Positions 43,388-56,773 of a stretch of DNA of 64,000 nucleotides are shown in pieces. Under the pieces are notes generated by a model. The model did no database searches and was not told the DNA's origin. It was given only the letters and a program-made list of their open reading frames with translations. A program made the position numbers and the translations under genes. Numbering within the stretch: position 1 is the first letter of the stretch; each line of letters begins with the position of its first letter. The stretch covers positions 618,501 to 682,500 of the forward strand of contig JACVTC010000074.1 of NCBI GenBank assembly GCA_016946835.1, given 5' to 3'. Origin of the DNA: Neocallimastix lanati (nom. inval.). Its lineage: Eukaryota > Neocallimastigomycota > Neocallimastigomycetes > Neocallimastigales > Neocallimastigaceae.

Positions 43388-44922
43388 GAATTTATATATT
43401 TACATGTTTCTATTTTATTTACAATTTCTAAATTCTTTTCAATATTTTTAATGTGCTTTTACATTTATTCTATAATAATTCTTTTTAATTTTATTATTTT
43501 TCAAATAATTAAAAAACAAATAACGCTTCATTTTAAAAAATCAAATTTAACACTTCAATTTATCAAATAAAATTTATTCTGAATATCGAAATTGCATCAC
43601 GTTGAAAATATAAATATCATTGAATTCTTAATTATAAATAATTTCTTATAGTTTTAAAGATTAATTATCAAAACTTAAAAGTATAATTGATTCTCTAAAT
43701 TTTCATAATGATACTTTCAAAGAATATTGTAAATTCTAAATATCAATTATCAACAAGTAAATGTTTCATTAAAGTTCATTTTTAAAAAATTTTTTTTTTG
43801 CAAAACCTTTAAGAAATAATTTTAGTTTATTTTTTTTTTTTGAATCATTAACATGCATTTGATACATTTGATTTGCCTTGTTAAAAAGTTTAAATAGATA
43901 TTATTAATTAAAGTTTAGTAATATAATTAATTATATAATTAATAGATCAAGTTTTATTTGTTTTAATTATAAAACTTTAATTAATATTATTAATATTGAT
44001 AAATTGATATAAAAAAATATGCATTTTTAATTTTAATTGGTAAGACAAATATTATTTATTAAAATTTGATAATGTTTAATTCTGTTGGCTATTAATTTAT
44101 CAATTAATATAATTTATTATATTTAAAATTCTCATTTGAATTTTTATTTATATTTGACTTTATAAAATTGTAATTTTTATTACATTATATGTTATGATAC
44201 GAAACTTTATTTATTAAAGAATTGATAATATTTAATTTATTAATAATTTTATTTTAATATAATTCAAATTATTACTTTTCTTCAATTTATTAATTTTTAC
44301 TTACTTATTTATTCCATAATTTCGTTTTAATGTATTTAATAAAATATGTATAACATTATTTATTTATAATTTTATTTAATAAAAAAAACTAGTTATTAAT
44401 TTTTTTTTAGTATTATTTTTCAATTAAATTTTACTTTTATATTAATAATAATTTTTTTAATTTCCAATTTACTTTAATATCATCAATTGACTATTAATTT
44501 TTCATTTTGATAACACTAATTTTATTTTATTTTTATTTTAATATATTTTTATTTTTTATTTTTTTTATAATATTGACTGATTATAATATCTTTTCAGCTC
44601 TATATGTATATTATTTTTTATATATATATATAATTTTTCATATCGGTTGACTAATGTTTTTAGCTCGATATATATATATTATTAATAAATACTTCTATAA
44701 TATAAATTATACTTATCTTTTCAAGCTTATATAAATCATAATTTGTAATTTTAATATATTTATTTATATAGATTTGATTATAGTAAAGAAAATGTTTTAT
44801 TAAAATAATTAATTTTATAATAATGTAAAATAATTTAAAATTAGATAGTTATATATATTTTTATATATAATTTTATTATATTGGATATTTAACTTTCATG
44901 TCTTTGCTCAATCTGATAAGAC
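43388..44922. other. AT-rich region without genes
   Basis: Only AT-rich sequence with short T/A runs was seen. Confidence 0.5.
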
Positions 44923-45145
44923 TGAGACTCTTAATCTTTTAGAAATAAGAATCTCCTTTATTATATGAAAATATTAGAATCATATTTCTAAAAATAATAA
45001 TGTACATTTTTATGTTATTTATAGTTAACATAATATGTAACTTATTATTATTGTTGGTCACATATTTTACATGAATATATTAAAATATATATTATTTCTC
45101 CTTAAATTAATATAATTATAAAATTTTATATTTATATTTTTAACA
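44923..45145 (-). repeat. 5' LTR plus primer site of a truncated copia-type element (family C copy 3)
   Basis: On the minus strand a 208-bp LTR (45145-44938) starts TGTTAAAAATATAAATATAA and is followed directly by AGATTAAGAGTCTCA (44937-44923), the tRNA-Lys(CUU) anticodon-arm complement. No coding region follows, so the rest of the element is lost. The LTR length equals that of the element at 31748. Confidence 0.75.
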
Positions 45146-46501
45146 AAATATTTTGTTATTTAAATTAATTAATTTTGTTATTATAAAATTATTTAATTAT
45201 AAAATTAATTATAAAATTTATTATAAAACTAATTGTAAAAATTAATTATTTTATTTTAAATTTAATTTTAATATTTTTTTTAATAAATATATATAATATT
45301 TCTTTCTTATCTGAGTATTTATGTATTTTTAAGTGTAATTTATTTGTTTAATTAAAGTCTCTTTTTAAATTGCAATTTTAGTAACATTAATTTATATAAT
45401 TTGATTTTTAATTTATTTTATTTATTTAGTTAATTAATTTTTATTTTATTAGATTATAATCAAACTTGGCTAAGGTTAGTTTTGATTTTATTGATAATTA
45501 GTGCTCAAGATTTATTAATTTCGTTATTTATTAGGGTTAGATAAGAATGTACTAAATAATGCATTCTTTATCAAATTGATTATTTATTTCTAATACATTA
45601 TGCGTACATTATTATTTTTATACTTTAATAAATTTTTAAAATTCAAAAGATTAAAAATTAAATCAGGAATTATATTAAACTTTATATTTTTAAATTAAAT
45701 CCTATATTAATAATAATATTTTTATATATTTAAAACTTATATTAGCTATATTAATAATAAATCTTATTTTTTTATTTTTATATTAATAATCAAAATTTGT
45801 ATTAATAATATTTTTATATATTGATAATTAAAAATTTATATCATATTTTAACTTTTATTATATAATTTTATATTGAATTGTTTTATTTTATATTGAAAAA
45901 TATTTTAACTTATTAAAACCTTTTATATTAGAATAGAATTTTTATTTTTAACTGAATATTTTAACAAATTGTAATAATAATTATAATTAATTAAATAAAT
46001 TTGTATTAGTAATGTTTTAGTTAGATTATTCTAATAAAAAAAAATTATTTCATTAATATTTTATATATAATTGATTATAAAATCAATTTAAAATTTATAA
46101 TAAATGTAATAACTTTGTGGCAAAAACAACTTTTATATCTTGAAAAAAAAGTATAAATAGTTTTAAATTTTGCTACTTGTTTTTAAAAATCATTAAGAAA
46201 TTAAGAAATTAAGAATTAATTAATAAATATAATAAAAATAAAAATAAATTAAATAAATAAAATTTGTTTATTTATTATTATTTTCTATTTAATTTCTCTA
46301 AACCTTAACAATTATTCTGATAGAGAAATTAGAAATAATGAAAAATTTAACAATTTTGCAAATAATAATTATTAATTTAAAGTTCCAATTTCATAATACT
46401 CAAAACTTTAAAATATATAAAAATTTTAAATTTAAATTAAATAAATTAAAAAAAATTCTTAAAACCTGTTCCACAATTAAATAATGTAAAATAAAATATT
46501 T
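45146..46501. other. AT-rich region without genes
   Basis: No gene, tRNA or repeat was recognised before the tRNA at 46502. Confidence 0.5.
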
Positions 46502-46574
46502 TACCCGAACCCGGGTTCGAACCGGAGACCTTTTGCGTGTAAAGCAAACGTGATAACCACTACACTATTCGGAT
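46502..46574 (-). tRNA. tRNA-Val (anticodon TAC), intact
   Basis: 73 nt. The acceptor ATCCGAA pairs fully with TTCGGGT (one U-G). The D arm is GTGT...CACG. The anticodon stem TTTGC/GCAAA has loop TTTACAC (anticodon TAC). The T arm is TCCGG/CCGGG with loop TTCGAAC, and A is the discriminator. A TTTT terminator follows on the minus strand. It is identical from nucleotide 4 on to the interrupted copy at 9571. No retroelement is within a few hundred bp. Confidence 0.95.
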
Positions 46575-46689
46575 AATAGCTGACATTTTTTGTAAAGAAT
46601 TAAATTTAAACTTAATTAAATTTAACCCTTTTCTACAATTAATACTAATATTAATCGAGAAATTAAAAAAAAAGAAAATACTTAACGAA

Positions 46690-47060
46690 ACTTAAAATAG
46701 GGTAGGAGTTTATTATAAGAGATTAGTTCAAATAAAATTTTTATTAAAATATTTTTTATTAAAAATAATTTTTATTTAGATTTTTGTTATTTTTAAAAAA
46801 TTAAAAATTTATTTTGTTTATTATTATAATTATATTCTTATAATAATAACTCTTGATTTTCAAAATAAAGAAAATCAAGAATTATTTATAGTAAAGTTCC
46901 AAATCTTAATGAATAACTTTTTAGGAAAAGATTTGGGAGAAAAACCTAAAAAGTTTAATGATCAATTATTAATAAAATTGATCATATGTTAATTGAATAA
47001 AAACCGATATTTTCCAATCGGAAAACTTCAATTAACATTTGTTTTATTTAAACAATGTCA
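46690..47060 (+). repeat. Diverged family D repeat, copy 3
   Basis: AATAACTCTTGATTTTC, AGGAAAAGATTTGGGAGAAAAACCTA and AACCGATATTTTCCAATCGG parallel the order of blocks at 2590-2850. Confidence 0.55.
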
Positions 47061-48258
47061 ATTATACATGACATTGTTTTATTTTAATTAATTTTTTAAA
47101 TATTAATTATTCTTTTTTCATTTGATTTGTTACATTATGATTTTAATATAATTTTATAATTATTTCTAAATTATAATTCTATAATTTATATTAGATTTGT
47201 TTAAAATTATATTAATGTAACAATTATTTAAATTAAAACTTAACATATAATTATCAAATGAATTTTAACAAATATAAAAAATATTAATGTTTAATTATTT
47301 TAATATTATTAATTAATACAATGATAAAGAATAATAATTTTACAATATTAATTTTAAATTATTAATAATAATTTTATATTAAAAATATTTTGTAATAAAC
47401 TTAATAAATTTTATTAAATAATTATTATTTTATTTAATAAAGATTAATAATTATTTTTTATTTTAATAAAGATTAATAATTATTTTTTATTTTAATAAAA
47501 ATTAATTATTATTCTTTACATTTTGTGTAAGAAATTATTTATAAAATTAATTATAAATAATTTCTTAACTACAAATTAACATTAATTATTACTAATTAAC
47601 ATTAATTTGAGAAAATAAAATTAAATATAATTAAATAAATATAAAATAATATAAATAAATAATTATACTTAACTTAAATATAAGATAGAGTTTATTATAG
47701 AAAGTTTATAATAAACAATAACACAAAAAGAATAAAAGACAAAAATATTTATAAAATACGTTTTATTAAAAAGGGTTTTGTTTATTAATTAATTAATTTA
47801 TTTTATTTGAATTATTATTTATTATAAAAATTCTAAAATAATAACTCTTGATTTCTCGAAGAGAACTCAAGAGAATCAAATATATATAAATTAATAATTA
47901 AATATTATTGGTTAAAATAAATACAATAATTTAATAATTTAATGTATTAAATTAATGTATTAAATAAGAAAGATAAATAAATTTTATAATAAATTTATCT
48001 AAGTTTCTTACATTTTGGTAAAGAATAAATTAATAACCTTTATTTTATTATTAATAATTCTTTACTAAATTGTACTTTCCTATATTCTTGATAACCTAAA
48101 CTTAATAATAAAATTTAATTTATTTTGATATAAATTAATTTTAACTTGTAAATAATATAAATCAATTTTAATTAATTACTTTATTGTTATATTATTAAAT
48201 ATATGTATATATTAAAATACAATTGTAAATATTAAAATTATACTTTTAAGATACTAAA
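47061..48258. other. AT-rich region with family D fragment
   Basis: A partial family D copy lies at about 47690-47880, including AATAACTCTTGATTTCTC and GAAGAGAACTCAAGAG. The rest is AT-rich, without genes. Confidence 0.45.
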
Positions 48259-48525
48259 TGTTAGAGACGAAATCGTTACATACATTTATTTATATTATTA
48301 ATTTATATCAACCAATAATTAATCTTTAATTAAATAAAATAATGTTAACTAAGATATAAAATATGAAATAAATTTAATGTAAAAATATCTCTTAGAAAAA
48401 TATATATATCCTCATAATAAAAATTATTAATAAACATTTTATAATATTACTCATAACATAAAATACTTTGTTATATTGTTTTTATTAATACAGTGTTTGT
48501 CTTAGATTTATAAATTTGTTTTTCA
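48259..48525 (+). repeat. 5' LTR of the copia element
   Basis: TGTTAGAGACGAAATCGTTA...TTTGTTTTTCA, 267 bp. Confidence 0.95.
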
Positions 48526-48526
48526 C

Positions 48527-48541
48527 AGATTAAGAGTCTCA
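48527..48541 (+). promoter_or_regulatory. Primer-binding site, tRNA-Lys(CUU) internal type
   Basis: AGATTAAGAGTCTCA, one base after the LTR, complements the tRNA-Lys(CUU) anticodon arm. The same 14-15-mer follows the LTRs at 31955 and 44938. Confidence 0.78.
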
Positions 48542-49487
48542 ACTCTTCAGTTGAACTATCAATAAAGCTAAGTTGGAATAAATAAAACATAAAATCAATT
48601 TATCATTAATATCCTAACTAATAAAATTATATTTTTATTATTTTCATAATATTCATTATAGAAACAAAAAGTAATAACCAATATTAATAGACAAATATTA
48701 CAAAACAAAGGTGAGAATATATTGTAATAGGCCATAGTTATTTTTGATTTTTTAAAAAAAAAAAAAAAAAAAATATAAATATATATACATAATTATATAA
48801 ATAAAAATAATAAAATAAATAAAATAAAAAATAAAATAAAATAATAGTCAACTAGTTCATCTAAGTTGAGAATTATTGAAAATAAAAAATAAATGCAAAC
48901 TAGCTAAGTTGTAAATAATTGATATTAAAATATAAATAATTGTCAACTAGCTAGGTTGAATAAAAATAAAAATAAAATAAATATCAACTAGTTAAGTTGT
49001 AAATAATTGACTATTAAATAAAAATAATTGACAACTAACTATGTTGAAAATAATTGAAATAAATAATAGTAATTTATGTCATTAAAACTAGGGGTTAAAA
49101 AATAAATAAAACTTAAATTAAACTAATATAGAATAAAAGCAATCAAATACATTTATAGTTATAGACAAAGTAATTTCAATATTCACAACAATATATATAT
49201 ATACAAAACAAAATTTGTTACTATTAATAGTACCCAATGAATTTAAATGGTTTATATTTTTTATTTTTATATACGAATCAAAGGACATATATAATATAAA
49301 CAAAATTTATTTTTAATATAAATATATATAATTTTAATATATAATTAATAAAATAATAAAAATAATATATATAAAATAGAATATCCTAAAACACAAAATT
49401 CTCTTCTGATATTAAATAATTTAAAACAATATTAAAAATTAAATATAAGATATATTAATATTACTTCAATTATTAATAAAGAATAAA
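48542..49487 (+). other. Leader of the copia element with palindrome array
   Basis: About 950 bp of noncoding sequence. Five copies of a CAACTAGYTANGTTG-like palindrome begin near 48849, 48896, 48944, 48985 and 49032 (41-48 bp apart). Each can form a short hairpin. The remainder is AT-rich. Confidence 0.7.
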
Positions 49488-52400
49488 ATGACACCAGGAA
49501 GAATTAATCAAGTAATCAACGTGGAAGCTACTGACAATCCAAAGAAGATAGTGAATTTCAATTACTCTGAGAATTTCAATAGAGTAATTGAATTAACAAC
49601 TGAAAATTATCCGAGATGGAAAGGAAACATCCTTTATTTATTGACCATAAATGATCTAGTACTTTACGCCACTAAAGAAAAAATTAAGAAATTAAGAAAG
49701 AAAGACATCAAAGAGGACATATTAAACTACACGGAAGACCAATTTGACAACACATTAGTATATGCTAAAAATACTAATGAAAATGACATTAACAACGATA
49801 TTACAGCAAAGTGGATGATACTTAACACCTTAGGAGAAAAGACTCAAGAAATAGTAAAGGGAAATGGAAAAACAGCTCATCAAGTTTGGAAACTCTTAGA
49901 GAAGTCATTTACTAAATCAAAGGAATCTAGAAAATTAGAACTAAAGAAAAAGCTAAACGAGTTAAAGTTCGAAGAAGAACAAGATATAAATATATTTATG
50001 GCAGATCTTCAAAACACTATTGAAGAATTAGAAAAAATAGATGAAGATCTAAGCACCAGCACAAAAGTCGGTATTTTGAATAGGGCGCTACCGGAAAACC
50101 TTCGATTCATCAATGTATTTCAATACAAAAGTGATTGGGAAAAATGTACCGATTATGTAAAAAATGTAATACCACAAATCTTGTTATCCAATCTAACAGA
50201 ATCAAACTACATTAAAGAAAACAATAATAAAAACATTTTTTCAGCTGAGAGTACATACAAAAAGAATCAAGAAAAATCAAAACGATACATCAAGAATATC
50301 AATAAAAATACAAAACGACCAAATATAAAATGCAACTACTGTGGTAAAAGAGGGCATTTCTTTTACAATTGCTTTAAAAGAAAAAGAAACCAATTAAGAA
50401 GACGAAGGAATACAAATTTTAAAAGAAAAAACAATTATAATAAATCAAATATAAAAAACAAAAAGGTTATAGATAACATTCAAAGAAACAACTATAACGA
50501 TATATATGCAGAGTGTTTTTCTCAAGATTACAACACAAATGAATCAAATACTATAGACTTAATAGATAATAAAAATAAATCAACAAAGTCTATTAATAAA
50601 GAATTAATCTGTTGGACCTTAGATTCAGGAGCTTCAATCAACATCACCAACAGACTAGATAAACTCACAAATATTTAATATTGCAATGAAAAAATATTTT
50701 TTGCAAATAATCAATCGATTATCATTAATAAAGTAGGCACCTTCATAGGATACATTAATGAATACGAATTTACAATCGAAGATGTTTATTACTCACCATT
50801 AATCAATAAAAATTTAATATCAATTGGAAACTTAATTAAACAAAATTATAAAATTTTATTTAACACCAATCACAACAAATCATATGTCACGATCTATGAC
50901 AAATACCAAAACAAAATCGCCAATATTATTTCAAATGCAAATAACACATTCAACATTTGGTTATCAACCCAACGTATATTTCTACACGACAATAATACCA
51001 GAAACACAAATGATGAAATCAACTATATTAACATGAAGATTCCTGATAAATTAAATTTATGGCACAGAAGGTTTAGTCACTTCGATATAAAATCAATTAA
51101 AAACAAATTACTTAAGACAGATATCAAATTAAAATGTCCTCTATGTGCTCAATCCAAGATTAAAAACAAACCTTATTCAAAAAATATCAATACAACTAAG
51201 CATATCTTTGAACTACTACACTTGGACTTGGTAGGTCCACTACCTGAATCCATTCACGGAAACAAATATTTTTTTACTATTTTAGACGATTACTCTAGAT
51301 ACGAATGGGTTCTTTTTCTAAAAGGTAAAGATTACACATTTCCCGCTTTTTATAAATGGTTCAATAACGTAAAAAATTTGTACAATACTAGAATAAAATA
51401 TTTACGGTCTGATAATGGTACGGAATTCCGCAATAATAACTTCAAGGACTTCTGTCAATCTTACGGAATCATTCAACAATTTACTGTTCCACACAATCCT
51501 CAGCAAAATGGAAGAGCTGAGCGATTCAATGGAACTCTAATCTCATCTGCCAAAGTAATGCTTAACGATGCTAAGTTGAGTAAACACTTTTGGGAAGACG
51601 CCGTTCACACCTCTAATTATATACATAATCGACTACCACATCGTGGAATCAACAACATCATCCCATATGAACGGCTAAACAAATCAAAAGTAGATTATTC
51701 AAATATAAGAGTATTTGGATGTAAAGTCTATTACTACATCCCAAAATCCTTTAGAACAAAATTTCAAAATAATGCTTCTCCTAGTATTTTTCTTGGTTAT
51801 TCAGATAACCCCAGAGCTTATAAAATTTTAGACACATCTAACAATAAAATAATACTCTCACGTAGTGTTGAATTTTTTGAATCCAATCCTGGAGATTTTT
51901 ATACGACTAATTGCTGTACTGACCATCAAAATTTTATTCCCAATTATGAAATTTGGGGGAATAGTAGTTCTTATTACTACAATAACTCTTACACAAAAAA
52001 TCCTATTAACGCAAAACCAGCATCAATATTTATTCCAGAAAACAGCATAAACAAAAACACAGTTCATTTCAATAAACAAGGAAAAGACCAAAACACTAAT
52101 AACACTTCTACTCTAAATACAACTAATAGCACAAATCAACCCAAAGTTACCAGCACTATCAAAAATAACAACATCAATAATAATCAAAATAACACTATTA
52201 ATACTACTCAAAGCAATGATAATAACATCAACACTAATCAAACAAAAAACAACAACAATCATTTAAATACGAACATTCATTCTGAAACAAACGATATGAA
52301 TATCAACAGTATTATAAGCAACCAAAACAATAAAGTTAAAGGAAACCAAACACCTAACAATAATAATACTTTTATATGTAACAATCAAGTATTAAATAAA

Positions 52401-53951
52401 AATTTAAGAGAACCTTTAGACTATGACGATATATACAACCTCGAAGATCAAGAAGAATGGTTTAACTCTGCTGAAAATGAATTTGGCAACTTGAGAGACC
52501 TAAAAGTTTATGAACAAGTAAATAAAGATGAAATCCCAGAAGAAGCTAATATTATCAAATCCAGACTAATATTCAAATACAAAAGAAATTCTAAAGGGGA
52601 CATAGTCAAAAGAAAAACAAGACTTGTAGCAAAAGGGTTCACACAGCAACATGGAATAGACTATAAAGATACATTTGCACCCACCTTAAAACTAGATTCG
52701 ATAAGAATATTTACACATATAGCTGCAAGAAATAATTTCCAAATAGAACAAATAGATGTTAATGCTGCTTATTTAAACGCTCATCTAAAGGAAGAAATAT
52801 ACATGGAGCCTCCAAAGGGACATCCCGATCACAAGAAATACATCTGGAAACTCAAGAAAGCCATATATGGTTTAAAGCAAAGCGGAATGGAATGGAACAA
52901 TGAATTAAATGGGCATCTACTAAACATTGGCTTCAAAAGATTGACTTGTGAACCATGTATATACTTTACAACAGATAAACATAACAAGATTACATGCCTC
53001 ATAGCTGTTTATGTGGACGATATACTACTTGCAGGTAACAAAGCAAAAGTAGATCAAATCAAAAATATAATAAAAAATAAATTCAAAATAAAAGAAATCG
53101 GTGAAGTCAATTTCATAATAGGAATAAAATTTGTAAAGCATAAAAACGGTTATTTCTTAAATCAAGAAAGATATATAAACGATATAATTATCAAATATGG
53201 ATTGTCAAGTGCTACTCCTATTCGTAATATAACACCAATTGAAAATGAAGAATTAAGAAAAACGAAAATGAATGAAACTACTTATAGAAGCGCTGTTGGA
53301 AGCTTATTATACTTAGGTATCTGTACTAGACCCGATATATTATATGCAGTATCCAAAGCGGCACAAAAATCAAAAGAACCTAACTTGGAAGATTGGGAAA
53401 ATTTAAAACGAATATTAAAATATTTAAAGGGAACAATAAAATATGGTATTAACATATCAAGAAACTCAAATGTCAAAGCTTTCGTAGATGCAGACTACGC
53501 TGGGGACACAAAAACAAGAAGATCGACTACAGGATTTGTAATTACAATAGGAGATTCACCTACTAGTTGGTGTTCAAAACTACAGCATTGTGTATCGACT
53601 TCCACAGCTGAGGCCGAATATTATAGTCTTAGCGAATGTAGCAAACATTGCATGTGGTACATAAATTTATTGAAGGAATTAAAATACAACATCAGTGGTA
53701 TTGAAGTCAACATAGACAATAAAGCCGCAATCTATAATGCAAAAAACCAATCGATTAATCCAAGAACAAAGCATATGGACATAAGATTGCACTATGTAAG
53801 AGAATTAGTAAAGAGCAATAAAATAATATTGAAATATGTAAAATCTCAAAACAATTTAGCAGATGGCTTTACGAAATATCTAAACGGATCTTCCATGGAT
53901 AAATTTAGAAATTCATTATTAACACAGCCAATGGACTTAAAAATTTATTAA
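49488..53951 (+). pseudogene. gag-pol: Copia gag-pol with one nonsense codon
   Basis: One frame runs from ATG 49488 to 53951 (1487 codons), broken only by TAA at 50676-50678. Gag (about 1-280) has the zinc knuckle CNYCGKRGHFFYNC. The protease motif LDSGASINI lies just before the stop. Integrase has the HHCC finger (LWHRRFSH...CPLC) and an exact D-x35-E (RSDNGTEF...RAERFNG). An Asn/Thr-rich linker follows. RT has YVDDILLAG; RNase H has FVDADYAGD, STAEAEYYSL and IDNKAAI. Everything except the stop looks functional. The stop lies inside the protease, where recoding is not known for copia elements, so I read it as a recent nonsense mutation. Confidence 0.9.
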
Positions 53952-53980
53952 CTTAAGTTTTTTAAAATAAAAAAATAATC

Positions 53981-54019
53981 AATTATAACCTTAAAAAATA
54001 GGTTATAATTGTGGGGGAA
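53981..54019 (+). promoter_or_regulatory. Stem-loop and polypurine tract of the copia element
   Basis: AATTATAACC (53981-53990) pairs perfectly with GGTTATAATT (54001-54010) around a 10-nt loop. GTGGGGGAA (54011-54019) abuts the stem and the LTR follows. Confidence 0.85.
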
Positions 54020-54286
54020 TGTTAGAGACGAAATCGTTACATACATTTATTTATATTATTAATTTATATCAACCAATAATTAATCTTTAATTAAATTAAA
54101 TAATGTTAACTAAGATATAAAATATGAAATAAATTTAATGTAAAAATATCTCTTAGAAAAATATATATATCCTCATAATAAAAATTATTAATAAACATTT
54201 TATAATATTACTCATAACATAAAATACTTTGTTATATTGTTTTTATTAATACAGTGTTTGTCTTAGATTTATAAATTTGTTTTTCA
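54020..54286 (+). repeat. 3' LTR of the copia element
   Basis: 267 bp. The only difference I found from the 5' LTR is an A/T change in the AATTAAAT(A/T)AAATAATG stretch. Confidence 0.95.
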
Positions 54287-55860
54287 AACTAAATTATTAA
54301 AATTATTAATTAAATATTATTATAAAAATTATTATAAAATTATTAAAATTATTAATTAAATATTATTCTAAAAATTATTATAAATTATTAATATTATAAA
54401 ATTATTAAAATTATTAAATATTATTATAAAAATTTATTTATTATAACTATTAAATATTATTATAAAATTATTAAGATTATTAATTAAATTTATTATTAAA
54501 AATTATTAATTATTATAAAAATTTATTATTTAAATATTATCAAATTTATTAATTAAATATTATAAAAATTTTATTTTATTTTTGAAAATAATTACAAGTA
54601 TTATTTAAAATAATTAAAGATTATTAAATTTATTATATTAATCTTTAAAAACAATTTATTTAACTTAAAAATATCAAAGAAAATAGTAAAACTATTTTCT
54701 ATATATTTATTTTATAATTATTTTTAATTAAATTATATTTGAATATTATATTATTATATTTATAAAAATTAAAACAAAAATGAATTATTGATATAAAATT
54801 AATTCAATAATTCTATAAAATTACTTAAATTATAAACAACTAATTATACTTTAAATTTATAAAAATATATAAATATTGTAACAATTTCTTAAAAATTAAA
54901 TATGTGTACTTTAAAAAATAAATTTTTATATTAATAAATAACAAATAACTTTTAATAAAAAGAATTTTTTTTTATTTAAAATCAAAGCAGGGTAATACCC
55001 GTCCCCCCCTGCTTGATTTTAAATCCATACGAATCAACCCCGAGTCTACCAGTTTGATACAGATTGGAATTTTTAAGCATAAAATTATTAGAAAGCTTGA
55101 ATAATATCTAACCTATTCAACAATAAATTAATAAATTAAAATTTGAAATTAAAATCATAAAAAAAATTATTTTAATTAAATTCTAAAACTCGAAATTATA
55201 CTTTAATTCTATTTTAATTTTTAAAATAATAAAATACTAATGTTAATTAATTTCTCTTTTTAATTAAAAGTAAATAGTTGTAAACAATTTTCTCTTTTTT
55301 TTTATTATTTTGAATTCTTTGTTTATAATAATTCTCGTATTAATTGTTTATTTGTTTATTTTATTGTTTATTTTTATAAATATAATTATTCTTAATTGTT
55401 TTATTATTAAAAATTGTAAATACTTTAAATTATTGTAAAAATATAAATACTTGTAAATATTTTATAAAATTAATTTCTCGTTGTTATTAGAAATGTAATA
55501 AAAAAAAATAATAACCAAATATTATTAATAAATAATAATAAAAATTAATAAATAATAATAAAAATTAATAAATAATAATAAAAATTAATAAATATAATAA
55601 TAAAAATTAATTCTAAACACAAAAGAAATGTATAATTTTTAAAAATTAATAACAATTCAGTGTTAAGCTAGAATAATAATAACTTAATTATTAATAATAA
55701 TAAAACAAATTCATTTATATTAAATTTTATATTAAATCAAACTTGATACATCTATTATCACTTTTGAAGTAATAACTTCAAATTAAGATAATAGAATCTT
55801 TTGTCACGTTCTGATACGGGGTGTCACTAAATACCTTGTATTTCCTATTAAATACTCTTA
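54287..55860. other. AT-rich noncoding region
   Basis: 54287-54560 is a degenerate array of ATTATTAAAATTATTAATTAAATATTA-like units, here just called an AT minisatellite. A strong hairpin lies at 54975-55023. Short AATAATAATAAAAATTAATA repeats lie at 55530-55610. No gene was seen. Confidence 0.55.
54975..55023. other. Strong isolated hairpin
   Basis: TTTAAAATCAAAGCAGGG (54975-54992) pairs with CCCTGCTTGATTTTAAA (55007-55023), 17 bp with a single bulged A, around a 14-nt C-rich loop. It is one of the few GC-rich spots in the region and is not part of any recognised element. Confidence 0.75.
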
Positions 55861-56773
55861 ATAATAATAAAATAAAAACTATTATTAAATATTCTTATTA
55901 ATTTCTTTTATTAATATTAAATATAACAAAAATTATTATTAAATATTCTTATTAATTTCTTTTATTAATATTAAATATAGTAAAAAATTATTGTTTTTTT
56001 ATTAATATCAAATCTAATAAAAATTATTATTAAATATTCTTATAAATTTCTTTTATTAATATCAAATATAATAAAAATTATTATTAAATATTCTTATAAA
56101 TTTCTTTTATTAATATTAATTATAATAAAAATTATTATTAAATATTCTTATTAAAAATTATATAATATTTAAATCATTATTAATTCTTATTTTTATATTA
56201 AGAATAATAAAAACCTATTTCAATAAATATTTGATATAAAATACAGAATTATAAGTTTCTGTATAATATTTTCTAAACCTTTGAAATAAACTAAAAAATA
56301 AATCAAAAATCAAAAATAAATTAAATCTTTATTAAAAATAAAAATGAACTAAAATAAAGAATTTCAATAATAAAAAAGATCTAGAATACAGAAAATATCA
56401 ATTCTGTATAATTCTCTCTCTGAAAACAATATCAAGAAGAAGCTACCGCCCGGAATGCCCTTCGTGATACAATCTCTAAATTAATTTTTATATTTTAATT
56501 TAATAAATGTTATTTTTTTTAAAAAAATAATTTAAAATAATAGTTAAAAAATAAAATAGTTATAATAGTTTTTTTTTATAAAGAATATATTAATAATAAA
56601 TAAAATGTATTAAAATAAAAGAATAAAAAGAAGAATAAATTTCTTTCTTTTTAATACTTGGAACAAATAATTTTAATTTTAAATTTAAATAAAGAATATT
56701 TTAAAATTTAATTTTTTTTCTTGTTTCCAAATTTATTTTTATAGTTATGTGTTAATATTTATTTTTTTTGTTT
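55861..56773. repeat. Repeat family F, copy 1, with minisatellite
   Basis: It starts with five to six copies of a 54-58-bp unit (TATTAAATATTCTTATAAAT, TTCTTTTATTAATATTAAAT, ATAATAAAAATTAT in order). A unique part follows with TTTCTGTATAATATTTTC and GAAGCTACCGCCCGGAATGC, ending GTTTTGAA. It is matched by 57950-58793. Confidence 0.75.

Larger units (their letters stand above)
48259..54286 (+). mobile_element. Ty1/copia element, nearly complete
   Basis: LTRs of 267 bp (48259-48525 and 54020-54286) differ at about one position. The left is followed by a tRNA-Lys-type primer site, and the right is preceded by a perfect hairpin and GTGGGGGAA. The domain order protease, integrase, RT, RNase H is that of Ty1/copia. 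Coding is open from 49488 to 53951 except for one stop. The flanks do not give a clean duplication (CTAAA against AACTA), though ACTAAA occurs one base off. Confidence 0.93.

Noticed and set aside
37343-45145. A single 7.8-kb element bounded by the family C LTRs at 37343 and 44938
   Set aside because: The left copy lacks a purine tract, the two copies are rather diverged, the interior holds a gag on the opposite strand, and no duplication was found.
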